Shown: one piece after another, positions 9,039-17,321 of the stretch
Numbering within the stretch: the first letter of the stretch is position 1
Layout of the letters: every line of letters starts with the position of its first letter
NCBI RefSeq assembly: GCF_029379315.1
Contig: NZ_JAQYWQ010000028.1
Location: forward strand, 1 to 59,960
DNA: 59,960 bases
Direction of reading: 5' to 3'
Source: Nostoc sp. S13
GTDB taxonomy: Bacteria; Cyanobacteriota; Cyanobacteriia; Cyanobacteriales; Nostocaceae
Made by a program: the position numbers and the translations under genes
The notes under the pieces: generated by a model
Told to the model about the DNA's origin: nothing
What the model saw: the letters and a program-made list of their open reading frames with translations, nothing else
The model's database searches: none

Positions 9039-9566
9039 ATATTGCATAACTATTGAAGCGATGATGTAACCGCTCGGTAGGCGATCACTAACCATAGATT
9101 TGTTCAAGCCAATCACTCAAGTTATTGCTAAAAATCCAATGGATGAAAACTTAGGGGTGATGGAATTGCCGTCCGCATCGTTTCTAGGGCTGAGTAGGAG
9201 GCGCTTATATGCCAATACCTGATCGCGATCGCAGGAAAAACGAGCAGTGGTACCAGTTACCCCACCGGCTTTTAGAACTAATGATTTGAGCGATCGCTTC
9301 GCTCGTTGTACGTTGCAGTGAGCAAGCTTTGGCAATGCGAGTGCCGGTGTAGAGGCAGACTCCGAACAGACAGCGATCGCTCAATATTTGGGCAAGACAG
9401 ACCCCAAAAGCTATAAAATCTCTCCTTGCTGAGCATGAGAACAGATTAGCTAGTGTCAAGTCCAAACTATCAAGTCTTGGCAAACTCGTTGGTTGACTTA
9501 TTAGCCTAAATATAGAGAAGCTGTTGCTAAGGGCAATGTAAGTAATAGATTCTAGGAAAAATCATC
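9039..9566. other. apparently decayed region between IS end and PEP-CTERM gene
   Basis: About 530 bp with three GCGATCGC octamers. Short plus-strand fragments are present, for example GGAGG then ATG 9209 (MPIPDRDRRKNEQWYQLPHR...) closed by a TGA after 26 codons, but no frame stays open or matches a family. It looks like the remains of a gene; minus-strand ORFs here show no protein-like character. Confidence 0.4.
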
Positions 9567-10109
9567 ATGAAAGTGCTAGCTACGTTTATGGGATTTTTGG
9601 CAGGAGCTACGCTGGCTTTATGGGGGCTTGAAGCTCATCCTGCTCAGGCGGCAACATTAAGTTTTGATTTAACTTTGATTGAAGATTTTACAAATACTGA
9701 AGCCATTGGCACGTTTGACATTGATGATGCAAGCAAACTTAGTGTTGGTTTCGTTGAAATAACTGATTTTGCGATCACAACACCTCAAGAAAAGTCATTA
9801 ACCCTTGCCAACTATGTGCCTTCTCAACCTGGCTTTAAGTTAGGCTTCAATCCGCAGTCCGGTTTTTTTGCTGGAGTGAGAGGCAGCCAAGTTTTTTCAC
9901 CTTTTATAATTAAAGGGCTTGGCTCTGCCTTATTTTTCGATAGTTCCTCTAATACCTACTTTGAAGACCCGTTTTCTTCGACTCAAACGATAGGAACGTA
10001 TACAGCGACACTGTCAACACCCCCAGTTGACGTTCCTGAACCTGGAACTGCAATCACGGCATTGCTGTTCGGTGGTGTTTTTTTGCAGATCAAGCGCAAG
10101 TTTGGATAG
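9567..10109 (+). CDS. PEP-CTERM sorting-domain protein
   Basis: 180 residues. The signal peptide MKVLATFMGFLAGATLALWG... ends near AQAA; the C-terminus has the motif VPEPGTAITALL, a hydrophobic segment and basic residues (QIKRKFG). These features mark a protein exported and then processed by an exosortase, usually for the cell surface or extracellular matrix. The mature domain is unrecognised. It sits inside the segment bracketed by inverted IS630-type ends. Confidence 0.88.
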   Translation: MKVLATFMGFLAGATLALWGLEAHPAQAATLSFDLTLIEDFTNTEAIGTFDIDDASKLSVGFVEITDFAITTPQEKSLTLANYVPSQPGFKLGFNPQSGFFAGVRGSQVFSPFIIKGLGSALFFDSSSNTYFEDPFSSTQTIGTYTATLSTPPVDVPEPGTAITALLFGGVFLQIKRKFG

Positions 10110-10180
10110 GCTGTTACTGGGAATCTCGCCAAACATCGACAAGCAGTAAAAACCTTTTTGCGATCGCTACGCGTGAAACT

Positions 10181-10387
10181 TTAAGTCGATTTCACTGAGC
10201 GAATCACAAAAACTTCCTTGGAATATACAGAAACCTCTCCATCCTTGATTGTCACAGTGGCGATCGCATTCTTATCATCCCAGTTGGTGAATGTCCCACA
10301 GAATTTGCGATCGCCATTAAGAGATCGCACCTCCACTGGGTAGCTAATAAAATCTTCAACATCTCCCCCGTCTTTTTCAATCTGCAA
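10181..10387 (-). CDS. small hypothetical protein
   Basis: 68 residues, mostly short beta-prone stretches (YPVEVRSLNGDRKFCGTF, KNAIATVTIKDGEVSVYSKE). The pattern suggests a small beta-barrel (SH3/Sm-like), but no family can be named. No signal peptide. It also lies between the inverted IS630-type ends. Confidence 0.5.
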   Translation of the reverse strand: MQIEKDGGDVEDFISYPVEVRSLNGDRKFCGTFTNWDDKNAIATVTIKDGEVSVYSKEVFVIRSVKST

Positions 10388-10584
10388 GACTGAGATTAGC
10401 TCTTGTGTTGTCTATGCAAAATTTAAGTCAAGTCAGTGGGGCTAACTTCCTAAAAATTTTTCATGAAGGGACAGCGGCGATCGCCTGCTAACATCCCTAT
10501 ATAAGAGGATTAAGGAAGAAACTAAGCCAAGTTGGTTATTGGGACTTAAACAAAAGTAAAAGATAAAAAAAGGTATAATGCATA

Positions 10585-11209
10585 ACTAGTAGTCTGTCAA
10601 GAACTAATTGACGGATAGAGACGCTTCAATTTAATACGTGCATCTTCGGTAGTAAATTGCCAATCGACTTTACACAAAAGTTCATTTCGGCATTTTTCCC
10701 AGGCAGCGATTTCCTGTTTCAAAACCTCTTTGTGAGCAATACGTCGGTCAAGGCATTGTCGATTTAAAACACTCAACTCAATTTCAGCCATATTTAACCA
10801 ACTTCCATGCTTTGGCGTATAGTGAAACTCGATTTTACCCTTGAATTCATCTAGCTTCGGCTGGTAGAAATGCCTTGTAGAGAGAGGCTCTAATATGGGT
10901 ACTAAGGTTATCCTGAGCCAGTTGAATTTTTTGGGCTTGGGGATAACATTCATCAACCAAATATTTTATTTGTTGAGCATAGTCAATTTGGGTACGTTGG
11001 TCGGTCACTTCTACGTGCCTCCATCCGACTAAAGGTTCAAACATCATTGATTTTGGCGGCGGCAGCTTTACCCGTTTTGGTTAATTTTTCTATACTTTGG
11101 CGTTCTTCAGGAGTCAGGGAGACAATGTATCGTTTTGCAGGCATAGCTTATATATTGCCGGAAATATATCTCCTAGTATCCGTCAAAATGTATTTGACAG
11201 ACTACTAGT
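10585..11209 (-). mobile_element. internally deleted IS630-family insertion sequence
   Basis: About 625 bp between terminal inverted repeats ACTAGTAGTCTGTCAA (10585) and its complement ending at 11209, each followed inward by TTGACGGATA. Both ends carry CTAG; IS630 elements insert at TA within CTAG, which fits. A full element would be about 1.1 kb, so roughly half is lost. Confidence 0.85.
10597..11144 (-). pseudogene. IS630-family DDE transposase, broken
   Basis: Three pieces: the N-terminus from ATG 11144 (MPAKRYIVSLTPEERQS..., stopped after about 35 codons); a middle piece after a large deletion (GWRHVEVTDQRTQIDYAQQI and the second catalytic Asp in QDNLSTH); and, after a frameshift near 10850-10950, the C-terminal piece with YTPKHGSWLNMAEIE (catalytic Glu) and TTEDARIKLKRLYPSI. 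The helix-turn-helix and first catalytic Asp regions are missing, so the protein cannot function. Confidence 0.9.
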
Positions 11210-11218
11210 GTAATGGTA

Positions 11219-11632
11219 TTAGAAAGCTGCGACAGCTGCCTCAGCTACAGCTTGATCCTGTTCACCGCTACCACCACTTACTCCGATCGCACCAACTATC
11301 TGCTCATCGCGTTGAAGTGGTATACCCCCGGCAAAGATCATAATTCGTCCTCCATTTGAGGCGTGAATACCATAAAATTGTCCTCCTGGTTGAGCATCCT
11401 CAGCAAGGGATTTGGTAGAGAGATTAAACGCACGAGCAGTAAATGCTTTATTAATTGAGATATCAATACTTCCGATCCACGCATCATCCATCCGAATATG
11501 AGCAACAAGATTCCCGCCAGCATCAACAACCGCAAGATTCATTGGTTGTCCGATTGCACGAGCCTTCGCTTCTCCAGCCGCTAGTATTCGTCGTGCGTCA
11601 TCCAAGGATACAGAATGTTTGTCATAAGTCAT
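11219..11632 (-). CDS. GlcG/HbpS-family (DUF336) heme-degrading or heme-binding-like protein
   Basis: 137 residues from ATG 11632, which follows GAAAG at proper spacing; the ORF is open further up to 11695 but the added residues are not family-like. Signature stretches are LDDARRILAAGEAKARAIG, MNLAVVDAGGNLVAH, ASNGGRIMIFAGGIPL and GAIGVSGGSGEQDQ. Family members include HbpS (heme binding) and GlcG of glycolate operons, so a function cannot be fixed. An IS630 remnant ends 10 bp after the stop codon without damaging the gene. Confidence 0.88.
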   Translation of the reverse strand: MTYDKHSVSLDDARRILAAGEAKARAIGQPMNLAVVDAGGNLVAHIRMDDAWIGSIDISINKAFTARAFNLSTKSLAEDAQPGGQFYGIHASNGGRIMIFAGGIPLQRDEQIVGAIGVSGGSGEQDQAVAEAAVAAF

Positions 11633-11802
11633 AGTAATTCTTTCAATCGTAGAAATGTGTACCTTCAGGGGCGTGTCATCAATAAAGGATATCATGAGCA
11701 GAAATTCTCGGTATACCCCTTCAAGACCGGGAAGACTTCAAGCGCTCCTTAGACGGGATCTTAACTGATGATCAATTGCATTCAACTGATAATGACTACA
11801 GA

Positions 11803-12435
11803 TCACAGCATAATCAAACCCAGTCGCACACCCACAGCAACAGCCTCAGTGCGGCTGGAGACACTGAGCTTTTGAAAAATCGATGAGAGATGAAATTTGA
11901 CGGTATGCTCAGAAATATGCAAACGTTTAGCGATCGCTTTATTTCCCAACCCTGACCCCAGCATTCCTAAAACCTCTATCTCCCGTGGTGTCAAGCTTTG
12001 TACAGGATTCGTTACCACTTTTTCCCGGATAGAGAGTAATTCTACAGCATCCGGGTGCAGCACCACTAAACCAAAAGCGATCGCCTCCACAGCAGCGACA
12101 ATTTCTGACTCTGTGCTACTACTGGGCAATATCCCCCGGATACCAGAACGTAATGCCGTCTCTAAGTCGATGCTGTCGAGTCCCTCAACAATGACGATCA
12201 TTCCTAATGGGTATTGTTCCTCTTGAATAAGCAGCAATTTTTCCCACACCGATTGTTGAAGATTGCTGCTCAAATCTACCAGCACCACATCTGGTTGTAA
12301 TTGCCCAACTTCCCTTGCCAATACATCCAAATCGGATGCACTCCCCACAACCGTTAGCCGAGGATTGGTAGTTACCACAGCTGATAACCCTGCCCGGACT
12401 ACAGGGGAAGTGGCAACTACCATCACTCGGATCAT
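11803..12435 (-). CDS. NarL/LuxR-type response regulator with atypical receiver
   Basis: 210 residues: receiver-like domain (about 1-120) and a GerE/LuxR helix-turn-helix (about 145-205, SLTPREIEVLGMLGSGLGNKAIAKR). The phosphorylatable Asp position is kept (D54 in VLVDLSS), but the acidic Mg-binding pair near residue 8 is replaced by ATS, and the conserved Lys after beta-5 is not seen (GILPSSS). Phosphorylation by the normal mechanism is doubtful, so it may work unphosphorylated. The ATG overlaps the stop of the upstream HtrA-like gene (ATGA, 4 bases), so the two are translated together. Confidence 0.92.
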   Translation of the reverse strand: MIRVMVVATSPVVRAGLSAVVTTNPRLTVVGSASDLDVLAREVGQLQPDVVLVDLSSNLQQSVWEKLLLIQEEQYPLGMIVIVEGLDSIDLETALRSGIRGILPSSSTESEIVAAVEAIAFGLVVLHPDAVELLSIREKVVTNPVQSLTPREIEVLGMLGSGLGNKAIAKRLHISEHTVKFHLSSIFQKLSVSSRTEAVAVGVRLGLIML

Positions 12436-13268
12436 GTCGCCTCCACAGCAGTTTTCCCAAACTGCACAGCAACATAAATCACGAATTGCTGCCCACCGCG
12501 TAGGAGTTGTAGCGGCACAGATTCTTTACTTTCATGGAGATATTTGGATAAGTCATTCATGCTAGTGAATAATCGCCCCGAAACTCCAATTAAAACATCA
12601 CCGATTTGTACACCAGCAGTTTCCGCAGGACTGTTAGGTAAAATTGACAACACCAATAAACCCAAGCTACGCCGATTTAAAAGCACAGGTTGCAGTGTGA
12701 CTCCCAGTTGCGGACGACTATTGCCCTGTAAAAAACGCTCAACGGTCTTGCTGGGAACTGCCACAGCCAAACCATTAACAATCATGGTGTTAATTCCCAC
12801 GACAAGGCCTTGACAGTCGGCAAGCGGCCCCCCAGAATTTCCAGGATACAACTGCAAATCGGCCATAACTGCACGCGAATTATTTGCATAGATAATCCCA
12901 GTTGTCACAGCACCACTCTCAGCAAACGGATTACCTACCGCCAAGACTAATTCACCGACTCGCAGTCCCTCAGAATTGCCAATGGTTGCAGCAGTTAAAT
13001 CAGTGGCGACAATTTTTAAGGCTGCTAAATCTTGCTGTGGATCAAATTGTGTCCGCACTGCATCAAATACCCTTCCATCTGCCAATTCCACAGTTGCGCG
13101 GTTGCTGGTTGCCACATGGGCATTAGTGATAATTAGTCCGTCAGGTTGCCAAATTACACCGGAACCGACTCCCAAAGAGCCGCTTTTCACTTTCACAGTG
13201 CGATCGCGTAGTTTAGCAGCTACCTCTATCAATTCAGCCGCGATGTTAGTTAATGTTGTGTTTGCCAT
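12432..13268 (-). CDS. HtrA-like trypsin-type protease with PDZ domain (cytoplasmic)
   Basis: About 278 residues from the second Met (MANTTLTN). Numbered from the upstream Met at 13277, the triad is H54 (IITNAHV), D83 (QDLAALK) and S148 (YPGNSGGPL). One PDZ domain follows (about 190-275). There is no signal peptide or membrane anchor, unlike normal HtrA/DegP, so it should act in the cytoplasm. It overlaps the downstream regulator gene by 4 bases. About 415 bp upstream lies a paralogue on the same strand with the His and Ser lost (13683-14594), the spacer being a 42-base tandem repeat. Confidence 0.9.
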   Translation of the reverse strand: MANTTLTNIAAELIEVAAKLRDRTVKVKSGSLGVGSGVIWQPDGLIITNAHVATSNRATVELADGRVFDAVRTQFDPQQDLAALKIVATDLTAATIGNSEGLRVGELVLAVGNPFAESGAVTTGIIYANNSRAVMADLQLYPGNSGGPLADCQGLVVGINTMIVNGLAVAVPSKTVERFLQGNSRPQLGVTLQPVLLNRRSLGLLVLSILPNSPAETAGVQIGDVLIGVSGRLFTSMNDLSKYLHESKESVPLQLLRGGQQFVIYVAVQFGKTAVEAT

Positions 13269-13404
13269 GTTATACAATTTTTGAGGATGTCAAAGTAGAA
13301 TCAGTGCGCTGACAATAGTTTTTAGTCGGGTTGAAATAATTGAGAATGCTGCAAGATATCAGTTAACCCAACTTTGGAAAGCAAAGTTTGATAGTTTCGA
13401 GTTC

Positions 13405-13630
13405 AAAGCTTGGACGTTGGAGCAAAAAGGTGAAAGTTCCGAGTTTAAAGGCTTAACGTTGGAGCAAAAAGGTGGAAGTTCCGAGTTCAGAGGCTTAACG
13501 TTGGAGCAAAAAGGTAGAAGTTTCGCGTTCAGAAGCTCAACGTTCAAGCAAAAAGGTGAAAGTTCCGAGTTCAAAGGCTTAACGTTGGAGCAAAAAGGTG
13601 GAAGTTCCGAGTTCAGAAGCTCAAATGAAT
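13405..13630. repeat. 42-base tandem repeat array
   Basis: About five copies of a 42-base unit that begins GTTGGAGCAAAAAGGTGGAAG and continues TTCCGAGTTCAGAGGCTTAAC, made of two 21-base halves. The unit length is a multiple of three, so both strands show ORFs through it (for example 13417-13632 plus), but these are low-complexity and not believed to be genes. The array separates the two HtrA-like genes. No spacers are present, so it is not CRISPR. Confidence 0.9.
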
Positions 13631-13682
13631 AGAAAATTGAGAAAATCTTGACAGAGTTAGTTAAACCCATCCCAAATTGGGA

Positions 13683-14594
13683 TTATTCCTCCTTAGTAGG
13701 TCTTTCGCCAAGTGCGATCGCTAACTCAACTAACACCCCACCCCGCACAACTTGGACATTGACAGTTTTACCAATGCGATCGCTACTATTGAGTAGCCCC
13801 AGCACATCACCTGTATCGCCCACTGTGACGCTATCGAACGTTACCAAAACATCGCCAAGCAGCACACCTGCATTGTCAGCAGGCCCAGAAGGCTCAACAT
13901 TAACGACAATTACCCCAGTTGCAGAAGTTAAATTAAGAGCAGTTTTCAGATTCTTTGGTAAACGTACAGGTTGCATTCCCACACCCAAGTAGCCCTTGGA
14001 AATGCGCCCTTTTGCTACTAATTGGTCAACCACGCGATCGACTGTAACAGTCGGAATAGTCAGAGCAGTACCACGCCGCCCCGATGTATTCATCCCTACT
14101 ACAAAACCAGCAGCATCTACGAGCGGCCCACCTGCAAAGCCAGAGTAAAGGGTGATGTCTGGGCGGATGAATTGGTCAATATTCCCGCCATTCATACTCC
14201 GCCAACTACCGCTAACCACACTCACTGCACCCATCGCCGCCCTTAAGTCACCTTCGCTACCTCTTGCCAGTCCTAACACCAGATGACCAACTTTCAGCGT
14301 TTTGGCATCGCCAACTTTTGCTACAGGTATTTCGACATTTTCTAGTTTAAAAACAGCGATATCAGTGCTAGAGTCATGACCGACGAGTGTTACTGGTGCA
14401 GTGCTACCATTTGATAGAGTAATGGTGATATCGTCATAGCGCTGGAGAGACTCATCAGAGGTAACAATGATGCCATGACGCCAGTGAATGCCACTTGGGG
14501 AAACACGAGTACCCCCATTCACCGCAACCACAGCACTCCCAGCTTGTTCTGCGGTGTCGGCTAAACTGTTGGACAAAGCCACTAATGAAGACAT
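13683..14594 (-). CDS. inactive HtrA-like protein (pseudoprotease) with PDZ domain
   Basis: 303 residues, trypsin-like fold (about 10-200) and PDZ domain (about 205-295, GYLGVGMQPV ... AGVLLGDVLVTFD). Aligned with the active neighbour, the catalytic His is Glu48 (VTSDESL for ITNAHVA) and the catalytic Ser is Ala154 (YSGFAGGPL for YPGNSGGPL); only the Asp remains (STDIAVFKLE). The frame is intact over its whole length, so the loss looks selected rather than due to decay. It lacks a signal peptide. A binding, scaffold or regulatory role together with the protease and regulator downstream is inferred. Confidence 0.9.
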   Translation of the reverse strand: MSSLVALSNSLADTAEQAGSAVVAVNGGTRVSPSGIHWRHGIIVTSDESLQRYDDITITLSNGSTAPVTLVGHDSSTDIAVFKLENVEIPVAKVGDAKTLKVGHLVLGLARGSEGDLRAAMGAVSVVSGSWRSMNGGNIDQFIRPDITLYSGFAGGPLVDAAGFVVGMNTSGRRGTALTIPTVTVDRVVDQLVAKGRISKGYLGVGMQPVRLPKNLKTALNLTSATGVIVVNVEPSGPADNAGVLLGDVLVTFDSVTVGDTGDVLGLLNSSDRIGKTVNVQVVRGGVLVELAIALGERPTKEE

Positions 14595-14755
14595 AAGATT
14601 TATTCACAAACGTTCTTAGATATTCATATCGTGCTATTTTGTATGCACAGATGGCATCGGAAAAATGGGGAGAATTCACCCTAGAAAAATGGCTAGGATT
14701 GATATCAGCTTTTTGGGGTTGCTGAATCAAGATATAAATAATTTTGTTACAAATA

Positions 14756-14842
14756 GACATCTCCGAAAAAAAATGTAGAGACGCGAAATTTCGCGTCTCT
14801 ACAAGGGTTCTAGATAACGCATATTTAATTTCTGGAGATATC
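14756..14842. mobile_element. 87-bp MITE-like element, copy A
   Basis: Starts GACATCTCCGAAAA and ends with the imperfect complement TTTCTGGAGATATC, flanked by TA on both sides. It contains the palindrome GTAGAGACGCGAAA...CGTCTCTAC at 14775-14802. Copy B lies at 34412-34498 and has the same length. Confidence 0.8.
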
Positions 14843-14903
14843 TAATGGATGAACGAGAATCTGCAAGGCATTATCGCTTTGAATCTACCGCTTTCACAAA
14901 GAG

Positions 14904-15794
14904 CTACTTTTTTGCCTTCAGCAACACAGCCATCCCGTCATAATCGCCGGTCGTGATCTTTGGGTTATTCACGATCGCATTTTCTAAGTTCAGATACCCG
15001 TTTATCTGGTACTCTGTTTTTAGATTAATGTTCTTGGCAAAATCATCCCGCGCCTGATTGAAGGAGACGAACTGGTGCTTAATTTTTGAAAACGGCACCA
15101 CTTTCTCACGGCTGAATGCGCCGATGAAAATATACGCCCCTTTGTAACGATAAGGCCCGAAGATCCTGCCATGATTATTGTTGAAGATATATGGCTCGTT
15201 TGAAAAAGCATGATCTTGAGTTTGCGGGACTTGTGCCTGAAGTTGCTCGTCGATGTATCCCCAATACCCACTTGAGTGCCCTTCACGACTGGGATAACCT
15301 GCTGCTGTACAAGCCGCGATGAGTCGATTCTTGGCTTCTTCGGGCGAATTTGCCACTGGATCGACAATGATGATATTGATCGGCTCCCTCAAGGTCTTCC
15401 CGTGGTAGATTTCACCTAACCAGTCAGCCGGTGTGAAATCTGGATTGAGCATCCATTTGCCGATTTCGGGGAGAACCGTGGGCTGTACCACCTCATCAGG
15501 CTTGGGTCGAAGGTTGGCAACAAGTTTTTCACTCATCGACTTACCAGTGTCAGTCTTTTGAGGGTTGGACGCTTGGTGGGCTGAGGCCATCCGGGAAGAG
15601 ATAGCTGCGGTGAATACCAACAAAGAGGCAAACCCAAAGAAAGTAGTTTTTACGCCGATGACTGAAATGATGCCGCCATGATTTCGTTTGTGGATAGGAT
15701 CAGACGAGCGAGGCGATACAGCCGGGGCTTTTGGTTTTGACAAGTGAAAAAAGTTCATTGACGAATTAAAGAAGTTTGTTATGTGGAATAGCAA
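14904..15794 (-). CDS. membrane-anchored protein of unknown function
   Basis: 296 residues; family members may start at the internal Met at 15758. One hydrophobic segment at about residues 45-65 (VKTTFFGFASLLVFTAAIS) anchors a large exported domain. The domain has recognisable blocks (PADWLGEIYHGKTLREPINI, AACTAAGYPSREGHSSGYWG, FNNNHGRIFGPY) that recall LssY-like C-terminal domains, though I cannot confirm this. The start overlaps the start of the divergent HemD-like gene by 14 bases, so the two promoters must lie inside each other's coding sequences or one start is too far upstream. Confidence 0.7.
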   Translation of the reverse strand: MLFHITNFFNSSMNFFHLSKPKAPAVSPRSSDPIHKRNHGGIISVIGVKTTFFGFASLLVFTAAISSRMASAHQASNPQKTDTGKSMSEKLVANLRPKPDEVVQPTVLPEIGKWMLNPDFTPADWLGEIYHGKTLREPINIIIVDPVANSPEEAKNRLIAACTAAGYPSREGHSSGYWGYIDEQLQAQVPQTQDHAFSNEPYIFNNNHGRIFGPYRYKGAYIFIGAFSREKVVPFSKIKHQFVSFNQARDDFAKNINLKTEYQINGYLNLENAIVNNPKITTGDYDGMAVLLKAKK

Positions 15795-16668
15795 TCAAAT
15801 GGAAGACGAACAAATGTACACCCAATCAACAGAAATCGACCTGCTCACTCCATCTAGAGAATTACCTCTATATGGCAAGAGAATTTTAGTAACAGCACCA
15901 AGAAATTATGCTTATAGGTTATCTGAACAAATCATCAAACAAGGTGGCTTACCTGTTTTGATGCCTACTATCGAAACCTGCTATTTATCAAACTACACTA
16001 AGTTAGATACTGCTCTAGTCCATATAGAAGAATTTGATTGGATTATCTTCACCAGTAGAAATGGCATCACTGCATTTTTTCACCGGATGAATGATTTAGA
16101 TATTCCCCTATCAGTGGTACAAAAATGCCACTTATGTGCTTTAGGAAAAGACGCAGAAAGCTTATTGTCTTTTTGTGGCAAAGTGGATTTAATTCCCACA
16201 GAATCTAGCCCAGCCGGAATTGTAGCAGAACTAGCGAAACTACCCGAAATTCATAAGAAAAAAGTGCTAATCCCCGCTCCAAAAGTTGTTGGTTTGCCTG
16301 AGCCTGATGTTGTACCCAATTTAATTACGGATTTGCAGAAATTGGGCATAGAAATAACTCGCGTACCCACATATATTACACAGGGTTTAGACACAAGTAT
16401 CTACAGTATTGAATTAAACCTGATACGTCAAGGAATGATCGATGTAATTGCCTTTAGTAGCACGGCAGAAGTAGAAAGCTTTTTGACAATGGTCAACTCG
16501 CAAAGGGATTATGAAGGCTGCATTATTGCATGTTTTGGCCCTTATACAACTGCTAACGCCCAAAAGTTGGGTATGAATGTCTCTATTGTATCTGCGGATT
16601 ATAGTTCATTTAAGGGATTTGGTGAAGCGATCGCAGAATTTTTTACTCTCAGTTCTAGTTCACACTAA
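15781..16668 (+). CDS. hemD: uroporphyrinogen-III synthase family protein
   Basis: Up to 295 residues; starts at 15781, 15799 or 15814 are all possible. Two-lobed HemD pattern: PLYGKRILVTAPRNYAYRLS, DWIIFTSRNGITAFF (lobe 1), KVLIPAPKVV, then IDVIAFSSTAEVESF and CIIACFGPYTTANAQKLG (lobe 2). HemD closes and inverts hydroxymethylbilane to uroporphyrinogen III in tetrapyrrole synthesis. It may be a second, divergent copy, since cyanobacterial hemD genes usually lie elsewhere. The ferredoxin gene follows 100 bp downstream. Confidence 0.85.
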   Translation: MWNSNQMEDEQMYTQSTEIDLLTPSRELPLYGKRILVTAPRNYAYRLSEQIIKQGGLPVLMPTIETCYLSNYTKLDTALVHIEEFDWIIFTSRNGITAFFHRMNDLDIPLSVVQKCHLCALGKDAESLLSFCGKVDLIPTESSPAGIVAELAKLPEIHKKKVLIPAPKVVGLPEPDVVPNLITDLQKLGIEITRVPTYITQGLDTSIYSIELNLIRQGMIDVIAFSSTAEVESFLTMVNSQRDYEGCIIACFGPYTTANAQKLGMNVSIVSADYSSFKGFGEAIAEFFTLSSSSH

Positions 16669-16771
16669 GCACTTTAAGATGTAGGGTAATCAACCACATT
16701 TAACTCTAGACTAGCTGCACATAAACCCGTAGTATCGAACATAGAGTTTAGATTTAGTTAGGGATTGTTAC

Positions 16772-17071
16772 ATGGCAACTTACAAGGTCACATTACGTAC
16801 TCCAAATGGAGAAAAAACAATTGAAGTCCCTGATGATGAGTACATCCTAGAGATTGCTAACGAGGAAAATGGGCTAGACTTACCCTATTCCTGTAACGCT
16901 GGTTCTTGCTCTACCTGCACCGGGAAGCTAATTTCAGGTACAATTAACCAAGATGATCAGAATTTCTTAGACGACGATCAAATTGATGAGGGATGGGTTC
17001 TCACCTGCGTTGCCTATGCCACTTCTGACTGTGTAATCGAAACGAATCAAGAAGATGCGCTTAACGCTTAA
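16772..17071 (+). CDS. plant-type [2Fe-2S] ferredoxin
   Basis: 99 residues, usual length. The cluster ligands are C41, C46, C49 ([10 protein letters not shown]) and C79 (VLTCVAY). It resembles photosynthetic PetF in length and acidic surface but has NAG rather than the usual RAG in the cluster loop and a WVLTC stretch, so it may be an accessory paralogue. The function is one-electron transfer from photosystem I or FNR to soluble enzymes. It is followed by a strong bidirectional terminator at 17242. Confidence 0.93.
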   Translation: MATYKVTLRTPNGEKTIEVPDDEYILEIANEENGLDLPYSCNAGSCSTCTGKLISGTINQDDQNFLDDDQIDEGWVLTCVAYATSDCVIETNQEDALNA

Positions 17072-17104
17072 CCAACAAATGTGGATTTAATCAAGAGCAA
17101 GTTC

Positions 17105-17172
17105 TGTAGGATGCGTTAGGACATTCGTCCCAGCGTACCTAAAATCTGAAATGGTGCGTTATCCTACGCAAT
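17105..17172. repeat. imperfect palindromic repeat
   Basis: GTAGGATGCGTTA near 17107 and GCGTTATCCTACG near 17155 are partly complementary, forming an interrupted inverted repeat in the ferredoxin 3' region. It looks like a dispersed cyanobacterial repeat rather than a gene. Confidence 0.45.
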
Positions 17173-17241
17173 AACATACTTTACAAGATTTAAAATTTTG
17201 CACTTTCCTAATAAATCTGTATAAGCTGGATAATTCATACT

Positions 17242-17275
17242 AAAAAGCGCTCTCCTTTTTGAGAGCGCTTTTTAT
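17242..17275. terminator. bidirectional rho-independent terminator
   Basis: AAAAAGCGCTCTC (17242-17254) pairs perfectly with GAGAGCGCTTTTT (17261-17273) over a 6-base loop; T-runs are present on both sides. It ends the ferredoxin transcript on the plus strand and the Hsp20 transcript on the minus strand. Confidence 0.92.
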
Positions 17276-17321
17276 TTAGCTTCATAGATAGCTAGCAGAT
17301 ATCAAGCGAAAATTAGCCAGA

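Noticed and set aside
9205..9483. Minus-strand ORF between the IS end and the PEP-CTERM gene
   Set aside because: Composition unlike a protein and passes through HIP1 octamers; region treated as decayed.
13405..13630. Possible CRISPR array
   Set aside because: Units are contiguous without variable spacers and no cas genes are nearby. The same holds for 20070-20299.
13417..13632. Plus-strand and minus-strand ORFs through the 42-base repeats
   Set aside because: They exist only because the unit length is a multiple of three; low-complexity product, no start signal.
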